A stretch of 64,000 nt of DNA, taken from Rosa chinensis. Its lineage: Eukaryota; Streptophyta; Magnoliopsida; Rosales; Rosaceae. The translations under genes were made by a program, and so were the position numbers. The stretch covers positions 46,513,139 through 46,577,138 of the forward strand of contig NC_037094.1 of assembly GCF_002994745.2 (NCBI RefSeq), read 5' to 3'. The notes beneath the pieces were generated by a model that ran no database searches, had not been told where the DNA came from, and saw only the letters and a program-made list of their open reading frames with translations. Below, one piece after another: positions 22,331 to 33,763 of the stretch (position 1 is its first letter; each line of letters opens with the position of its first letter).

Positions 22331-24206
22331 AAACGGACAAAGCTTATGTCTTGAACAAGACCAAATACCTTGCAAAGCTAAACATTAGTGAGGCTAGAAA
22401 AGTTATTTTGAAAAAGGGTGAAGGAATATTATAGAAGCAGTGTCATATGAATTGTGTTGGTTGTGAACTCTTTGTCTTCTATCATTGAGAAGAAGATTTG
22501 GAAAATGCTTCTTTCATTTTATTGTTGACAGTACTCTTAACAAAATTTTTATTGAAACCAACCCACATGATGCTCCTGTCAATCCTGTTCCACCTTGCAT
22601 ATCACAAAAAGATGGAGGACTTGTTCATGTAGCTATAGAAGTGAAAGATCATGCATAACACTCAACAATCACAAAAGTCAATACAGATGATGTTAGAGTT
22701 ACTGTTCCTACACTTACAGCTCGAAAGAAGCAAATAATAAACTTTTAGAGTCTATGGAAAAGTTAGACGATTCTTCAGAGAGGTTTTAATAACGTTACAA
22801 ATCAAAACTTACTGTGGCGGAAGATTTGTCTGCTAGACAAGTATATGAGAAACTTTTGGAGGTTGTAAAACCTTAAGGCTATAATATTCAAATGATAAAT
22901 GTGTTAGCTGAACCTTCAAGGATTCATATTAGTTTTGTGTTAGATGTGATTGTTGTAGTGCAATGCGAAATTCAGCTGTACAACCTGAGTCAATTTAATG
23001 ATAACTCCCATTTTTAATTAAAAAAAAAAAAATCAATTCCAAATAGCAGCTTGGACCTCGGGTGGTCAAGCAAACCAATGAAGATGTTCTTCATCCACAA
23101 TTCCACATCAACAACCAGAAGATAAAAAGCATGAGAAGACCAAAGCACATAATTACTATAATTCACAGGCAAAACCAAAGCTTCTACCTTGGTTAATTTC
23201 ATAGAAGCATAAAGCAAGTGACCATGAGATGAGAAATAGATTGAGAACAAGTCTGGATCGGCCTATACGCCGCGGTTTGGAGCAGTTTCCGTCCAATTTT
23301 GGTGATTGAGTGAAGAAGGAAACTGGGTTTGATTTGAGAATGGGAATTTGAAGGCAGGGAAGTATTTAGGACTGATTTTGAACGAGAATTGGTGCTTGAG
23401 TTTGTGAGTTGGAATCACTGGAACACTGGAAGGTGCCATTTTTCTAAGATTTATTATGTATTATTTATTTTTTAGTAAGAGTTAACAGAGTTTGCGAGCT
23501 GAAAAAGGGTGTTAGATTAGTGATTACGTGTCAAATTGTTATTGGTGGGGCAAGATTGGGATAGGGAGTTTCGGGACAGATGATTTCCTTCCCATTTGTG
23601 AAGCACACTAAAAACAATTTGCAATATAACTGAAGTTTCAAGCGACTGTCTCTAGTGAAGACTTAATAAGAACTAAGTGAGGATTTTCAAATCAACAGTT
23701 GGATGAGTTATAAGTAATCTTGTTAATGGATCATATTTTGATCCGATTCGGTTCATATCATTGTTAATGGACGAGTTTGGATTTGATAATTTGTCCGTTA
23801 ATCCGTTAAAAATCTAGATCAGTTAACTTATCCGTTAATGACTTGGTTCATGTATTGTGGTTTGCTGTGTCTATCACTGAAGTGAGACTACATGTGCTTT
23901 GCATATAAGTGACTCGTCATAAATTTGGTTCCTCCAAACGTTAGAGTAATATGAACAAAACCAGGTAAGCCTTACATCACATAATAGGGTTTAAACAATT
24001 TTAAATACTCAACTTCGTAGATAAAAACATTAGCTATGGAATAACAATACAAAGGAATAGCAATTGGCATACGTACCTTTATACTACATTTTGAGCATTG
24101 TAAATTAAGTATGGAAAGGGCTACTCACCGAAGGGAAAGTTTTTAACAGACAAGTGAATCTGATTGGTGAAAATAAATGTACAGTTTTTAAGTTATTATG
24201 ATTTCA

Positions 24207-27175
24207 TGTAATACCCCGGAAATTAGTTATTAATTTTCGAGTGTCTTTCAAAAATTATTTTGTTGATTGTTGTGCGATTAGTTGGTTCGAGGGTGAAGTA
24301 GAAGAATTTCGGACGAATATTTACTCAAAAAGCTTTATTTTCAAGTGGTCAAGGGTTGACTTTTTATATGTTAGGATTCTGTGAAAATGTCCTTCAAGAA
24401 AATTGTAGAGCGTGTCGATGCGAGTTCGTAGACATGCAGAACGTGAACATCAGAGTTCGTACGAAGAAGTTATGGTCATCGAAAAAAGTTTCCATTTTAG
24501 TTAAATAGGAAAAAAATCCGGAAATTTCAGAGAATACCGAAGTTTCCATTTTTGGAAACTTTTCACTCTCTTCTCTCTCGAGCCGTTATTGGGGACAGAT
24601 TTTTCGTCCTGTGATTTCTCCCTCCTCCGACCACCAATCAACGTGCCACTTATCCCATTCTCTACGCCTCACTCCCCTCTCCAAGTCTGTGGCAGCTTCA
24701 TCGCCTGGGTCGAGCCACGGACGGCGTAGCAAGGGCGGAAAGAAGAGGCGGCGCTGCAATCTGTGGTCAACTTGGAACTCTCAATTCCGGCCACCTCAGG
24801 TGGAGTTTCTTGGGGGATTTTGGAGCCCAGAGGACATAGAAACTTTCCCCCGGGGTCGCATGCAACGATTCAAAGTGTGGAGGTCAAATTTTGAAGATTG
24901 GGATTCTAGGGTTCATCGAGTTTTAGAGCTTTCGAGGTAAATTCCGGCCATATAGCATCGATTCAGAGGTTGTGCTAGTTATGAATGCTGATGTACGTGT
25001 TGAGAGGAAGAGTTTGTCATTGGTCTCGCTGCCCAATTCAGAGGTTGACGGTGGTAATGCCACCGTCTGTGGTGCCGTTTTCCAGCAGCGTCGGGCCATT
25101 CCAAGGGCAGTTCCTTGCTCCGTTAGCCTCCATTTGTTGATGCGAACATGTGGGTATGTTTACTTTTGTGTTTGGTTGAGTTGGGTTAATTACAGTTTCT
25201 GTTCGTTCAGTTTTTGATCAGTGAGGATCCGACCCATGGATCGTCCTCTTGTTTTGGTGGTTTGATCCTAGAAGTGTTTTGGAGGCCTTAGGTGGTCTCT
25301 GATGGGGTTTCGTTTCAATTAAAATATCATTTAGTTTATAGTTCACGTGTTTTGAACTTTAAAATGATTCTGTGCTTTGTCCTGTATTGAGTGTGACCTT
25401 GATGTGATTAGGTGATTGACGGAATTGTGTGAGTGGAGTTTGGATGATTTTGTGCTTATCTGGGTTTTTGTGTGAAGACGCAGCAGGATATGGAGGTGAG
25501 TAAATCTCACATTGTTTTGGGTGATAAATTAGTTGAGTGATAGTTAGTAGAATAAATTGTTAGCTGGAAAATTATATTTGTCGCAAAATAAATATTTGTT
25601 TTAAATTATATGAACTAGATCGTCAACGGTTTATGGGTAAGTAAAAACAAGGATTTGTTACTGTTTGAGTAGACTGTGAAATATAGTTGGAACTGTCTGG
25701 TGAAATGAAAAACATAGTTTTGTGTGATTTTATCATAATTGGGTTGAGAGGTGATTTTGAAGAAAATAATTGAATTTGAAAAGGCAAAATGAAGGTGTTG
25801 TTAGATTTGTGTTTTGAAAGGAATATGTACGATCTGTTAAAATGTTGAGGTGTGAAATCAATATTTAGAAAATGTTTCGTTATGATTTTGAGGTTGTTGG
25901 AGATAAGGAAATAGTAATTGAGACGATAAGTTTGATTATGTTATTGAGATTTGGGATTGTATTTTGTGTTGTGTGATTAAATAAATAGTATGGTGTAGTA
26001 AGACCTGTGTGGCGGAACTAGTGTGGCGATCTGTGTGACGATTGTTATGAAAAGGATATGGATTATTGTTGAGTGTTTGATGTTTGAGATTGTTGATGTG
26101 GTGTTTGGTGTTATTAGTAAATGAATGGTATTAATTTCTAGTTTATTTTTACTATTGACTTGCTTGTTTTCTTTCGTAATCTCCTGAACTAAATTATATG
26201 CAAGGATTACTGTTTTCTGAATTGATTGGTTTTAATGTAATCTCCTGAACTAAACGACATGCAGGGATTACTATGACTTCTATTGATTGTTTTAATGTAA
26301 TCTTCTAAACTAAATGACATGCAGGTATTACTATGACTTGCTTGATGTGCTTTTGATGTGATCTCCTAAACTAATTCACATGCAGGGATTACTTTTTACT
26401 TGATTTTGAATTATAAGTGCTTTACTTTATTTTCAAGAAGTGGTTGTTGAGATTTCAATGATTTTGAAAGGTCACTGAGGTGACAATTATTCGGTGGAGA
26501 TAAAAGAGCACGATTTTGGATTATTGGAGTTTGAAATGTTTTAAAACATTACTGAAGCTTGATTGTTAGTTGGACATTTGTTAAATTAAATGCATCAGTT
26601 GAGAGTAAGAGCATGTGAGTTTTAAAATTTGAATTAACTTACGTGAGCATGATATGGTAGGATATGAACTTGATGTTTTGTTGTGATAATTGTACAACGA
26701 TTTCGTTAGGTTAAGATGGTGTAAGCATGTGCTTCTTCCTTGTTGTTTTGAGTTTGCTCAGACGAGCTCTCATAAGCTTACCAGGTTTGTTGTTTCAAGC
26801 CGGTGCACTATTCCATGGTGCAGAGGTCTATCCTGCAGGTTAGCGTAAACATGTTGGAGCTGTCCCTTGCCGTTGCAGTCCTGAGTTTAGGAACTTAATT
26901 GTTGTACGCAATTGTTAGTCTTCCACTGTGTAGTAAGTGGGGTGGGGTTGTTTACTTATTGAATCGCTATTCAATTTAGTTTGTAAAATTGGTGTAGTGT
27001 AATATAAGACTCTAAAAAATGAGTTTGTATTGACATTATGGGTTCAGGACATCTTTACTTGCTGGCCTTTAAAGAATTTTTTTCTAGTGTTTTGTATTGA
27101 TGTCTAAACCATCACGCCCTGTGGATTTGTATTTGTATTTGTTTTTAAGTTGTGCATGAAATTCGGGGTGTGGCA
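24207..27175 (+). mobile_element. Solo long LTR copy C (most complete reference copy)
   Basis: A 2969-bp TG...CA element, TGTAATACCCC to GGGTGTGGCA, with a perfect 5-bp TSD TTTCA (24202-24206 and 27176-27180). The start block 'atttcggacgaatatttact' (24309-24328) is shared with other copies. It has the 'ggtgagtaaatctcaca' middle block (25494-25510) and four imperfect repeats of 'cctgaactaaat..catgcaggga' (26180-26395). The late AAGCTT and 'gtgcactattccatggtgca' block lies at 26770-26825. An open frame at 24611-24940 is not conserved in the other copies, so I do not call a gene. It is intact end to end with nothing nested inside. Confidence 0.85.
26180..26395 (+). repeat. Short tandem-like repeats in LTR copy C
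   Basis: Four copies of about 75 bp, each with 'aatctcctgaactaaa' and '..gcagggattactatga'. Copies A and B have one to three versions of the same motif, and D has one inverted (about 31408-31450). Repeat number varies between LTR copies. Confidence 0.8.
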
Positions 27176-27180
27176 TTTCA

Positions 27181-28653
27181 ATTTTTAAATTTAATTCATG
27201 TGGTTGAGATGCACTTGTCCCTCACAATCCCTTAAATCTAACCCTTAGGTGAGCAAGACTTTACGTATGGATGCCTAGGCATAATATTAATTTGTACAAT
27301 TGATAATTTCACATAGGCTCAATAGGCTAGGAGCTCTTATTTAATTGATAACTTCATGAAAGTTAGAATATGTGGCTTTTGTAGTCATAGGAGCTCTTAT
27401 ACAATATGATCACAATTCAAATTCGCTTTTGTAGTCATAGTACTCATTGAGGCAATTAATCAGTGACTCAGTGTGACTATAATAGAATAAGTATATATGA
27501 GCTTTAGACTCCTTGATTCCATGAGCGATCATGAGACTCTTTTAGTCTTTCATGGACATGCATTTGGCGATATGAATCTATCAAAGATTTGAAGCAATAT
27601 GCTTACAAGGACATATACAATTTGGGGATTTGACTTTAATTATAATAACGTGACAACTTGCCATAAGCCTTTCGTTAATATAACAGCTATATGTAACACT
27701 GTACTTATGCAAAAGTTGCTTCTTAGATAAGAATGATAATCACGTGCCTCTATAAAGATAAAGATTGTGTCATAGTGATTTCAATTTACTTGAATGAACA
27801 CCCTTTTATACTTTAGGGTTGTAAGGTCCAAATATTTCATCACATTTCCAATATTCATTCAATTAAGTTGCCTCTCTCCAATTTGACCAATAATATAAGG
27901 TTGTTGACATGTCTAATGAAACGTTGTTCAATGGTCAATACACAGCCCTTGATGATTTAGGTAGCTACCACAAAAATAGGATATCATCGATGATTATCAA
28001 TTATAGATCTCACACATTCTATGCATGCATTAGCTAAGCTTATTAATATTAGGTACTCACGCCTCTTATGGGGCATCTATCATCTCTTCTAGAACAATAC
28101 TCTCATGAATGAATTATTTTGCAAGTATGGATCTTTTACATATAACCTCATGTAGAGTATTATAGGACTTGTATGGTTGTCCCTTATAGGAATGGCACAA
28201 ATCCCCATCAGACAGTCTCTATTGGGTCCTTGACCCTAATGGGGGAGAAATTTAGGGACAATTGGGGAATAGGGATGGGGATGGGGATCTCAGATCCCCA
28301 TTTGTTTTGTTCTTTGTTAGGTGTTAATGAAGTTATCAATAGACACACACAAAAAAAAAAAAAAAAGTGCAGAGGCGATTCTCAAAATCATGCATCATGA
28401 ATTTCAATATTTGAATTTGGGGAAGGTGATCGAAATGGAGCTTAAGGAAGGCGATGTGGTGTTCTTCCTCTTGTAATTCCCTTCTTAATTTAAAATTTTT
28501 TTTATTGTGCTCTATTTGTTTAATTTTTTTTTTTAATATTTTACTTTTTCTTTAGAAAAGAAAAGTTTATTTATTTATTTTAGTTGACAAATTTTTTTTT
28601 TTTTAAATTTATGTCAAGTTATTCTCACACTTAATTTAGACCATTGAATATTT
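27181..28653. other. Unassigned AT-rich spacer
   Basis: I see no gene. A G-rich stretch with repeated 'ggggatgggg' (28180-28300) is followed by an A-run (28349-28365), which may be the end of an unrecognised retroelement. The rest is AT-rich unique-looking sequence. Confidence 0.45.
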
Positions 28654-28662
28654 TAAAATTTA

Positions 28663-28750
28663 GGGCCAATTGCATATAAGGCTATTTTTGAATGTTTTTT
28701 TTAGCCATAGGGCCACCAAATATTTTTTTTTTCCCTCATAAAGCCACTTG
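28663..28750 (+). repeat. Left inverted terminal repeat of the old MULE
   Basis: Begins gggccaattgcatataagg and ends cataaagccacttg. It pairs inverted with 53088-53171. The wording resembles a MULE TIR class I know in plants ('aattgcatataagg..cc'). Confidence 0.7.
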
Positions 28751-28950
28751 ATTAAAAGTTGTGTTAAATTTTAGGGTTTTTGTCCATTTATCCCATTTCT
28801 AAAGATTTTTTTCCCACTTTTACCCCATTAAGTTTTTTAATTCTCTCTTACTCAAAACACTGTAAGGAGGTCTTCCCTAATACCCAATTAAGATTTTTTT
28901 TTTGTTTTTTAATTTTTTTAATACTATTTTACCCTCACCCCTTTAGTACT

Positions 28951-28951
<1 letters not shown>

Positions 28952-28986
<35 letters not shown>
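28952..28986. repeat. (AG)n microsatellite
   Basis: About 17 AG units directly before a short GC-rich stretch ('ccgatcaccgacagccgg'). Shorter GA runs recur at 29628-29660 and 29877-29895, so 28950-29930 is GA-rich overall. Confidence 0.95.
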
Positions 28987-28988
<2 letters not shown>

Positions 28989-29084
28989 ATAGGAGACTTC
29001 ACTGGATCCCGATCACCGACAGCCGGAATCCAGTCACCGATCGCCACCTACCAGACCTTTCTTGAAAACCTCACCGGCCGGAAA

Positions 29085-29335
29085 GGTTTATTGCCCCCAA
29101 TAGACATCTATTACCCCCCAATAGAGGCAATAGACGTGTATTGCCCCAATAGTCTATTGCCCCTAATAGACGTCTATAAGCCATGTATTGCCCCCAAATA
29201 GACGTTTATTGCCCCCCAATAGGACATTCAGTCGCCAGAATAGGAACTAATCTCCCTAAATTTAAACAAATAAAACTTTGATTAAAGAAAAAAAAGATTA
29301 TATCAATTCAAAATGTCTATTGCCCCCCAATAGAC
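29085..29335. repeat. Cluster of short palindromic 'tattgcccccaatag' repeats
   Basis: At least eight imperfect copies of 'attgccccccaatagacgtc', irregularly spaced (near 29088, 29110, 29138, 29155, 29187, 29207, 29318). The unit is itself an inverted repeat (CTATTG..CAATAG), so each could form a small hairpin. Function unknown; there are no ORFs. Confidence 0.75.
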
Positions 29336-30224
29336 ATTCAAATTTTTTTTTTTCCTTCTGCCCCATTACTTAAAAAAAAAAAAAAAAATCTGATTTGGGC
29401 ACCCAAGAGCTGGATGTTTCTAGCCGGTGCTTCGCTCTCCAACTCCAAGTTCGTCATCTTTAGGTAGCTTCAACCGGTGCTCCACCGTGTTCCACTCACT
29501 CACTGGTGTTTCTCAGTCACTCAACAACCTCAAGCCAACACAGACTTGAACCAATTGAAACCGTCAAAACCGAAAACCAAATTTGAATGCTTCCAATTGA
29601 ATCTGCCGACTGCGGTGAGAGTGAGAGAGAGAGAGAGAGAGAACAGAGAGAGACAGAGAGGTCGAGGTGAGAGAGAGAGGAGGCGATGACCACCAATTGC
29701 TGCCGTCCTTCGGGACCCCCAGCCCAGAGCCCCCTAGACATGAGCACAAAGTGCGACCGCATGCCTGAGGTTGTCGAAATTCAATTCAATGCAGCCTGAG
29801 GTTGCCATTGTGGTGAGGCGGAGATTTGGGAAGCCGGAATTTGGTCTGGCTTGTTGGCGCGTGGTGCTGGTTCGAGGAGAGAGAGAGAGAGAGAAACCAG
29901 ATCGGAGGAAGAGAGAGATGAGGTAAGTGGGAATAGAATGTAATTTATTAAATATGTTAAGGGTAAAATTGTCAATTTGCTTCAAATTAGATTAGTGGGA
30001 ATAAAAATTTGTTGCTGGGTAAGTGGGACAATTTTAGCTGATTTTGGTACTTTGGGTCAAGAACCCTAAATTTTACATATAAAAACCAACATATTACGTA
30101 AATGCCACTAGAGTAAAAAGTCAACAATTATTATCTCTCTCTCTCTTCGCCGAGGTATCCAGCTGATTTCTAACAAGGGTCTCCGGCCAACCTGTGGCAA
30201 CTTCTGGCAAGCTCCCGAAAGGTT

Positions 30225-30543
30225 TCCGGCAATCATAAAAGCTATTGTCACTAGCAACAAAAGCTACTTGGATGAGATTTCCGACTACCTCCGGCGAGGT
30301 CACGAAAGCTACTATCACCAATAACAAAAGTTACTGTCGCTAACAAAAGCTACGCTCCCCAAAATCAAAAGTTACCATCTCCACCAATAACTATCCCCAA
30401 CACCAAAATCTACTCTCACTAACAACAAAAGCTACTCCGATGAGCTCTCCGGCAAGGTAACAAAAGCTACTGTCACCAATACCAAAATTTACTCACCAAC
30501 AACAAAAGCTACTCCGGTGAGTTATCCGGCGCGGTAACAAAAG
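30225..30543. repeat. 'caaaagctactgtcacc' minisatellite, left half
   Basis: Imperfect repeats of about 20-40 bp built on 'aacaaaagctactgtcacca', mixed with 'ccggtgag..tccggc' variants. LTR D cut this array: it continues at 45271 with the TSD CTACT shared by both sides. A short minus-strand open frame here (30121-30327) is a by-product of the repeat. Confidence 0.8.
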
Positions 30544-30548
30544 CTACT

Positions 30549-33200
30549 TGTCACGCCCCTGATTTTATACACAATAAAAATTGATATATAACCCCATAAT
30601 TATATATGCGTGAACGTTCAGCCATCAATACAAAATACTTAGAAACTTTTTCCCTTTTAACCCAAGTACATATTGATGCCCTGAACTCACAATTCCAATA
30701 TTGACTCGCTCCACAGAGTCACATAATGCACGAGCTTACGAATTAAATTGTTAACAACAAAATAAAATGTAAATGCTCCTCAAAGCTCACTACAAGCTGA
30801 AGTCTTTATAACGGTAAAGTCACAAAATTGACTTCTTATCGTTAAGCTGCAAGCACGCTACCTCAGCATCAGCCACGATTAACCTGACCTGTAGAAATAA
30901 CCCCTACACCATTGGAATGGTGTACTGGGTTGCCACACAACAAACTCGGTAAGCTTTTGCAAGCCCGTATGAGTAAACTCAAAACCACAAAGCAAAACAC
31001 ATTTCTAAAGTCGCCTCAACCTAAACACGATATGCACATATCTCACATCTACTGCCATCAATTCCATAACCTTCCATATCGTGCCTACATAAGTCAACTG
31101 GTGACTAAACTACATGCTCAGATTCTCAACCTAGCATCCCATTACACAAATTCTATCAAGCCAGACTTCCTCAAGCAATGTTTGACGTCATTCTAACGCA
31201 CTACAGCGAATTACAAATCACACTCATTCCCTCCCCCCTTAGGAGCTTTTGTCATCAACATGACATCAAGGTGAAAACAATGAATCACCTTCCTATCCTC
31301 ACACATAGCACAATCGTCACCACTATGGTCTTCAAGATAAATCAAACCATCAATCAATCAAATCAAGAAAAAAACAAGGCAATCACAATTCAAAACAAGC
31401 AAAACAATTCATAGTAACCCCTGCATATAATTTAGTTCAGGAGGTCACATTAAGTCAAACAATTCAAGTCAAAGTAGTCATCGTAATCCCACACTCTAAC
31501 GTCTGTAGGTAGCCCCTACCATCACAGCGGTCTTCTCGATTATTGTTAACTTAATAACAATTCAGCTCCGCTACCGAGCTGTCATCACATTGATCATCAC
31601 ACAGATTTCACCGATCATCACACAGATAGCCATTATCCTACTGATCATCACACTGATAGCGATCATCCAACTAATCATCACATAGATATCGCCAGTCATC
31701 ACACAGATAGCGATCATCCAACTAATCATCACACAGATATCGCCAGTCATCACATAGATAGCGATCATCACACAGATATTGCCTGTCATCACACAGATAG
31801 TGATCATCACATAGATTCATTGCTAGTAATCACACAGATAGCAATCTTACACAAATATCCCTACACAAGCTACATAGATATTTCTACACAAGCTTTACAT
31901 GACAATCATCACAAAGATTCATCATACTGATGTCATCGATTCATCACACAGATATTCCTACACAAGCTTTACATGACAATCATCACAAAGATTCATCATA
32001 CTGATGTCATCGATTCATCATACAGATATTCCTACACAAGCTACCATATCTTAAATATCACTTAAGACGGTCATACTAGACCCATGGTATCTCAACACAT
32101 GATATCCTACAGTCACAACTCAATACACAATTTCATCAGTCATCCCCCAGATAACAATCATCCAACTCATCACACAGATTCCACCAATACATATATATAT
32201 ATATATATATATATCACACAAATATATATATACATGATCAACCACTCAGGAATGCCACTAATACCACTATAGTCACAGTTAATCCCATAACTCTAAGACA
32301 ATATGGTAAACCCGTTCGTGAATGAACATCGTGAGATTATTCACCTCGAAACTCCTGCTGCGTCTTCAATACAGAACAAAGCAGCGAACCCACAAAACGA
32401 CCGTCCAAGAATACTTCGTCAAGTACCTAATCACAATCGGTTTCCACTTAGTAATAATTCACAAACGATTTAAGTCTGAAACCCCTTTTTTGAACTAAAA
32501 TCCCCAAAGTGACGCCAAATCGAGGCAAAACCACATCTGAGACCACCCAATGTCTCCGGAATACTTCTACGATCGATATGCCAAAACCACAAGTCGATCG
32601 AATAGTCAGATCCTCACGGATCGAAACATCGAACTGTCCGAAACCATAAAAACCCTAACACGCTCATACGATCTCCAAAAATTACAAACAATATATCGAA
32701 ATGCTCGTATCGATGAGTAGATCGAACTCAGGAACATAAACTATCCCTGAGGTGGCCGAAAACAGCCGGAAAACACCACCACAGTGGCCGCACCGCTGCC
32801 GGCCTAAAGTCGGAATTTGACAAAACTCCCAACACCAAAGTTAGTCATCTCAACTCCAATTTAAACTTTCATAAGTAACACAAAGTCTAAATCATAGCCG
32901 TTTGGCCGAAATTTACCTCGCAATATCTGAAATTCGATGAACCCTAGAATTTCAAAGCTTCAATTCGTCCTCCACAACTAAGCCGCTTTGGGAGAAGCAT
33001 CAACGTCCTATGGGCTTCAAAAACCCTCAAAAAACACCGGCGATGGTGGCCGGAATCTGAAGTTCACATATGGGTCCAACGTAGGTCCATTGCCAAACTT
33101 CTCGACCTTGCACCGCCCTCCACAGCTCGTTTCATGCTCCAATTCTTCCACAGACCTCAAGAGGGGATTGAGGCGAAGAGAACCCACTTTGAATCGCGTC
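30549..33200 (-). mobile_element. Solo long LTR copy D, 3' part (minus strand)
   Basis: Begins TGTCACGCCCC on the + strand, which is the family's 3' end inverted. Taken with 44829-45270 it makes a 3094-bp LTR with a perfect TSD CTACT (30544-30548 and 45271-45275). It is broken at 33200 by the Tat retrotransposon. It contains the inverted late block (about 30885-30970), the inverted minisatellite (31575-31850), an ~80-bp tandem duplication (about 31885-32045) and a (TA)n run (32190-32214). The subtype matches copy A. Confidence 0.9.
31575..32045 (-). repeat. Minisatellites in LTR copy D
   Basis: 31575-31850 is built on 'gatcatcacacagat(a/t)', the inverted form of the array in copy A but shorter and less regular. 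31885-32045 holds two near-identical ~80-bp units containing 'catgacaatcatcacaaaga'. The array has evolved separately in A and D. Confidence 0.85.
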
Positions 33201-33710
33201 TGTACCTACATGTACGTTTGCAAGCATAATTAGCTATAATGAGCCACGCTCATTGTACCGCCAGAGGTACCAACTTTCACCAAGGGGGGTGACCTGCGGA
33301 GACACAGCCAGGCGGGCTACCATTCGAGCCCTGGATCGCTCCCAGATCACAGCTGACGCGCCGCCACGCACCGCCCCAAGGTAGCATCAGAAGCTCCAGA
33401 CGCTGGGTATCAAAGCACATCAGTCCCATATCGAAAACAAGAAGAAGATCAACCTTCTCCTCACCTATAAAAGGTCTTCTCCTCTCTCCTCATTAATTAC
33501 GCATTTACTACTCATTTATTGTTATGCTGCCTACATACATTGACTGACTTAGGCATCGGAGAAGTGAAGACTGCCCAACGCGGTCTCCCTCTGATGCCTT
33601 GTCTCTTGTGTGACAGCTAGCGGAGGCCATCAAATCCTCAGAGTAGCGGTCCGCCCACCGGACCCGCGTTAAACGAAAGATCGGCTTCCGCCGGACTTTG
33701 AGCATTAACA
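33201..33710 (+). repeat. 5' LTR of the Tat element
   Basis: 510 bp, TGTACC...TTAACA. TATA box at 33466-33473. It differs from the 3' LTR at about 26 positions by hand count, about 21 of them transitions; no length difference was seen. Confidence 0.95.
33466..33473 (+). promoter_or_regulatory. TATA box in the 5' LTR
   Basis: TATAAAAG, with the same box in the 3' LTR at 44579-44586. It gives U3 of about 300 bp. This would be the promoter of the genomic RNA; the 3' copy faces out into LTR D. Confidence 0.75.
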
Positions 33711-33728
33711 TTGGCGCCGTCTATGGGA
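33711..33728 (+). promoter_or_regulatory. Primer binding site
   Basis: TTGGCGCCGTCTATGGGA directly follows the 5' LTR. TGGCGCCGTC is complementary to the 3' end (..GACGGCGCCA) of a plant tRNA of the kind Tat/Ogre elements use. I cannot settle which tRNA by eye. Confidence 0.8.
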
Positions 33729-33763
33729 AGTCTTGAACAAAAGATCATCCCGCCACAATCACC

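Larger units (their letters stand above)
21021..24201. other. Downstream flank of the GATA gene; mostly unassigned
   Basis: The 3' flank begins with a probable poly(A) signal at about 21031. Beyond it are a GA microsatellite, a SINE-like sequence near 22206 and AT-rich unassigned DNA. Between about 22340 and 22980 there are short coding-like stretches broken by stops that I could not assign. Between 23270 and 23420 the sequence resembles a gene leader or UTR. No intact gene is supported. Confidence 0.4.

Noticed and set aside
22340..22980. Possible decayed gene between the SINE candidate and LTR C
   Set aside because: Only short stop-broken stretches with no family I can name; left as unassigned.
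24611..24940. 109-codon frame in LTR C (also 3742-3984 in A and 50340-50699 in H)
   Set aside because: Frames start at similar places but the proteins do not match between copies, so they are chance frames in the LTR leader.
29517..29985. Minus-strand frames rich in S/L repeats
   Set aside because: They are translations of GA/CT microsatellites.
28663..30115. Smaller MULE ending near 30115 instead of 53171
   Set aside because: There is some inverted similarity ('aaatttaggg') near 30060, but no matching 9-bp TSD; the 53171 end has both a better TIR and a TSD.
31575..31860. CRISPR-like regular repeats
   Set aside because: Spacers are not unique and the unit is a degenerate minisatellite in a plant LTR.
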